Source: JAVBKB01 sp031554275 (GTDB lineage: Bacteria; Bacillota; Bacilli; JARBTR01). From it: a DNA stretch of 5,057 nucleotides. Made by a program: the position numbers and the translations under genes. The stretch is taken from contig JAVBKB010000109.1 in assembly GCA_031554275.1 (NCBI GenBank), positions 1 through 5,057 on the forward strand, in the 5' to 3' direction. Of this stretch, positions 4,481 through 5,057 are shown piece by piece (within the stretch, counting starts at the first letter, position 1; the number at the start of each line of letters is the position of its first letter). The notes beneath the pieces are model-generated. The model was given only the letters and a program-made list of their open reading frames with translations. It searched no databases and was not told the origin of the DNA.

Positions 4481-5057
4481 TTAACCTACTACCCTGTGAA
4501 CATCATAAATATCAGCGATCTGACTGATTTTGTTCAATAGTTTCTCCAAGCGGCTGATGTCACTGATTTTGAGGGACATATTGATGTAAACATTCTTGTT
4601 GCGATCTGCGCGACTATTGACAGACTCAATTGGTATTTTGCTTTCATTCACAACTGCCAAGATGTCAGCAAGTATCCCACTACGATCAAAACCTTCGATC
4701 TCTATTTCAACCACGTATTCGTTTGAGATGCTTTGTGCATCCCACTCTACTGTGATTATGCGATTTTCTTCACCTTCGCTGACAATATTTTGGCAGTCTG
4801 CGCGATGTACAGACACTCCGCGACCTTTAGTAATAAATCCAACTATTTCATCACCCGGGATCGGATTGCAACAACGCGAAAGTCTGATCAAGAGGTTATC
4901 AATACCTGGTACAACGACTCCTGAACTATGTCGCTTCAGCTGCCGATGAGGTTTCTTTTCAGTCAGAACCTCTTTGATCAGCTGCTCATTTTTCACAGGT
5001 TTCTTAATGCGATCGGCTAGTCTCGTTGCAACCTGGCTCGCATTCAAGCCACTATAA
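4481..5057 (-). CDS. relA: Bifunctional (p)ppGpp synthetase/hydrolase RelA/SpoT (Rel), C-terminal part only
   Basis: The last 191 complete codons of the long Rel protein (family about 730-740 residues) that makes and degrades (p)ppGpp when uncharged tRNA enters the ribosome. The frame is open to the right edge (YSGLNASQVATRLA...), so the 5' end is outside the window and no start should be placed here. In local numbering, residues 1-40 are the helical linker with KKPVKNEQL. Residues 46-90 are the RIS (CC / zinc-finger-like) domain: GVVVPGIDNLLIRLSRCCNP with the conserved cysteine pair (62-63), PGDEIVGFITKGRGVSVHR, then the conserved C88. Residues about 115-191 are the ACT domain (VVEIEIEGFDRSGILADI...NVYINMSLKI). 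The hydrolase, synthetase and TGS domains are not in the window. dtd lies 67 bp downstream. Whether it is Rel rather than a synthetase-only paralogue is inferred from dtd linkage and Bacilli context. Confidence 0.96.
   Translation of the reverse strand, partial: YSGLNASQVATRLADRIKKPVKNEQLIKEVLTEKKPHRQLKRHSSGVVVPGIDNLLIRLSRCCNPIPGDEIVGFITKGRGVSVHRADCQNIVSEGEENRIITVEWDAQSISNEYVVEIEIEGFDRSGILADILAVVNESKIPIESVNSRADRNKNVYINMSLKISDISRLEKLLNKISQIADIYDVHRVVG

Noticed and set aside
4596..4949. Plus-strand open frames inside relA (4596-4949, 4733-4924)
   Set aside because: Antisense shadows of the RIS and ACT domains of Rel.
5045..5047. A start codon for the relA-like frame at 5047
   Set aside because: It is an internal TTG; the frame continues to the window edge and the visible part is only the C-terminal third of the family.

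Overview
The window looks like chromosomal DNA from a low-GC Gram-positive bacterium of the class Bacilli, probably Bacillales. The reasons are strong AGGAGG-type Shine-Dalgarno (SD) sites, sigma-A-like promoters with TTGACA-type -35 boxes, a T-box leader in front of a tRNA synthetase gene, and the relA - dtd - ... - hisS order known from Bacillus and relatives. The genus cannot be fixed from the sequence alone.

Layout, left to right. Bases 1-1050 (minus strand) hold the first 350 codons of hisS (histidyl-tRNA synthetase); the C-terminal anticodon-binding part lies beyond the left edge. Upstream of it is a T-box riboswitch (about 1116-1368) with a well-formed Stem I, a candidate CAC histidine specifier, a Stem III, a T-box/antiterminator and a competing intrinsic terminator. 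Its promoter is at 1375-1403. Bases 1438-1487 carry three exact 13-bp tandem repeats with an inverted half-copy. Next comes a 57-aa minus-strand gene with a probable helix-turn-helix (1522-1695).

A plus-strand group follows: a DUF1054/UPF0637 (YktB-like) protein (1826-2452), a short-chain dehydrogenase of the DltE/YqjQ type (2592-3377) and a RimJ/RimL-type GNAT acetyltransferase (3427-3939). The first two each have a recognisable promoter; the third is probably co-transcribed with the dehydrogenase. This group converges, with a 30-bp gap, on dtd (D-aminoacyl-tRNA deacylase, 3970-4413, minus). Upstream of dtd is the 3' third of relA (bifunctional (p)ppGpp synthetase/hydrolase, 4481-5057, minus), cut by the right edge.

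Functionally the minus-strand backbone is a translation-quality and amino-acid-stress neighbourhood: RelA senses uncharged tRNA on ribosomes, Dtd removes D-amino acids from tRNA, and hisS is induced by uncharged tRNA-His through the T-box. The three plus-strand genes have no evident link to this and look like lineage-variable cargo between dtd and hisS. In four genes a strong SD site points to a start downstream of the longest possible reading frame, and the coordinates given here use those starts. I found no mobile element, CRISPR array, tRNA or rRNA, and no convincing new defence or mobile system. The least explained pieces are the 13-bp repeat array and the small helix-turn-helix gene.
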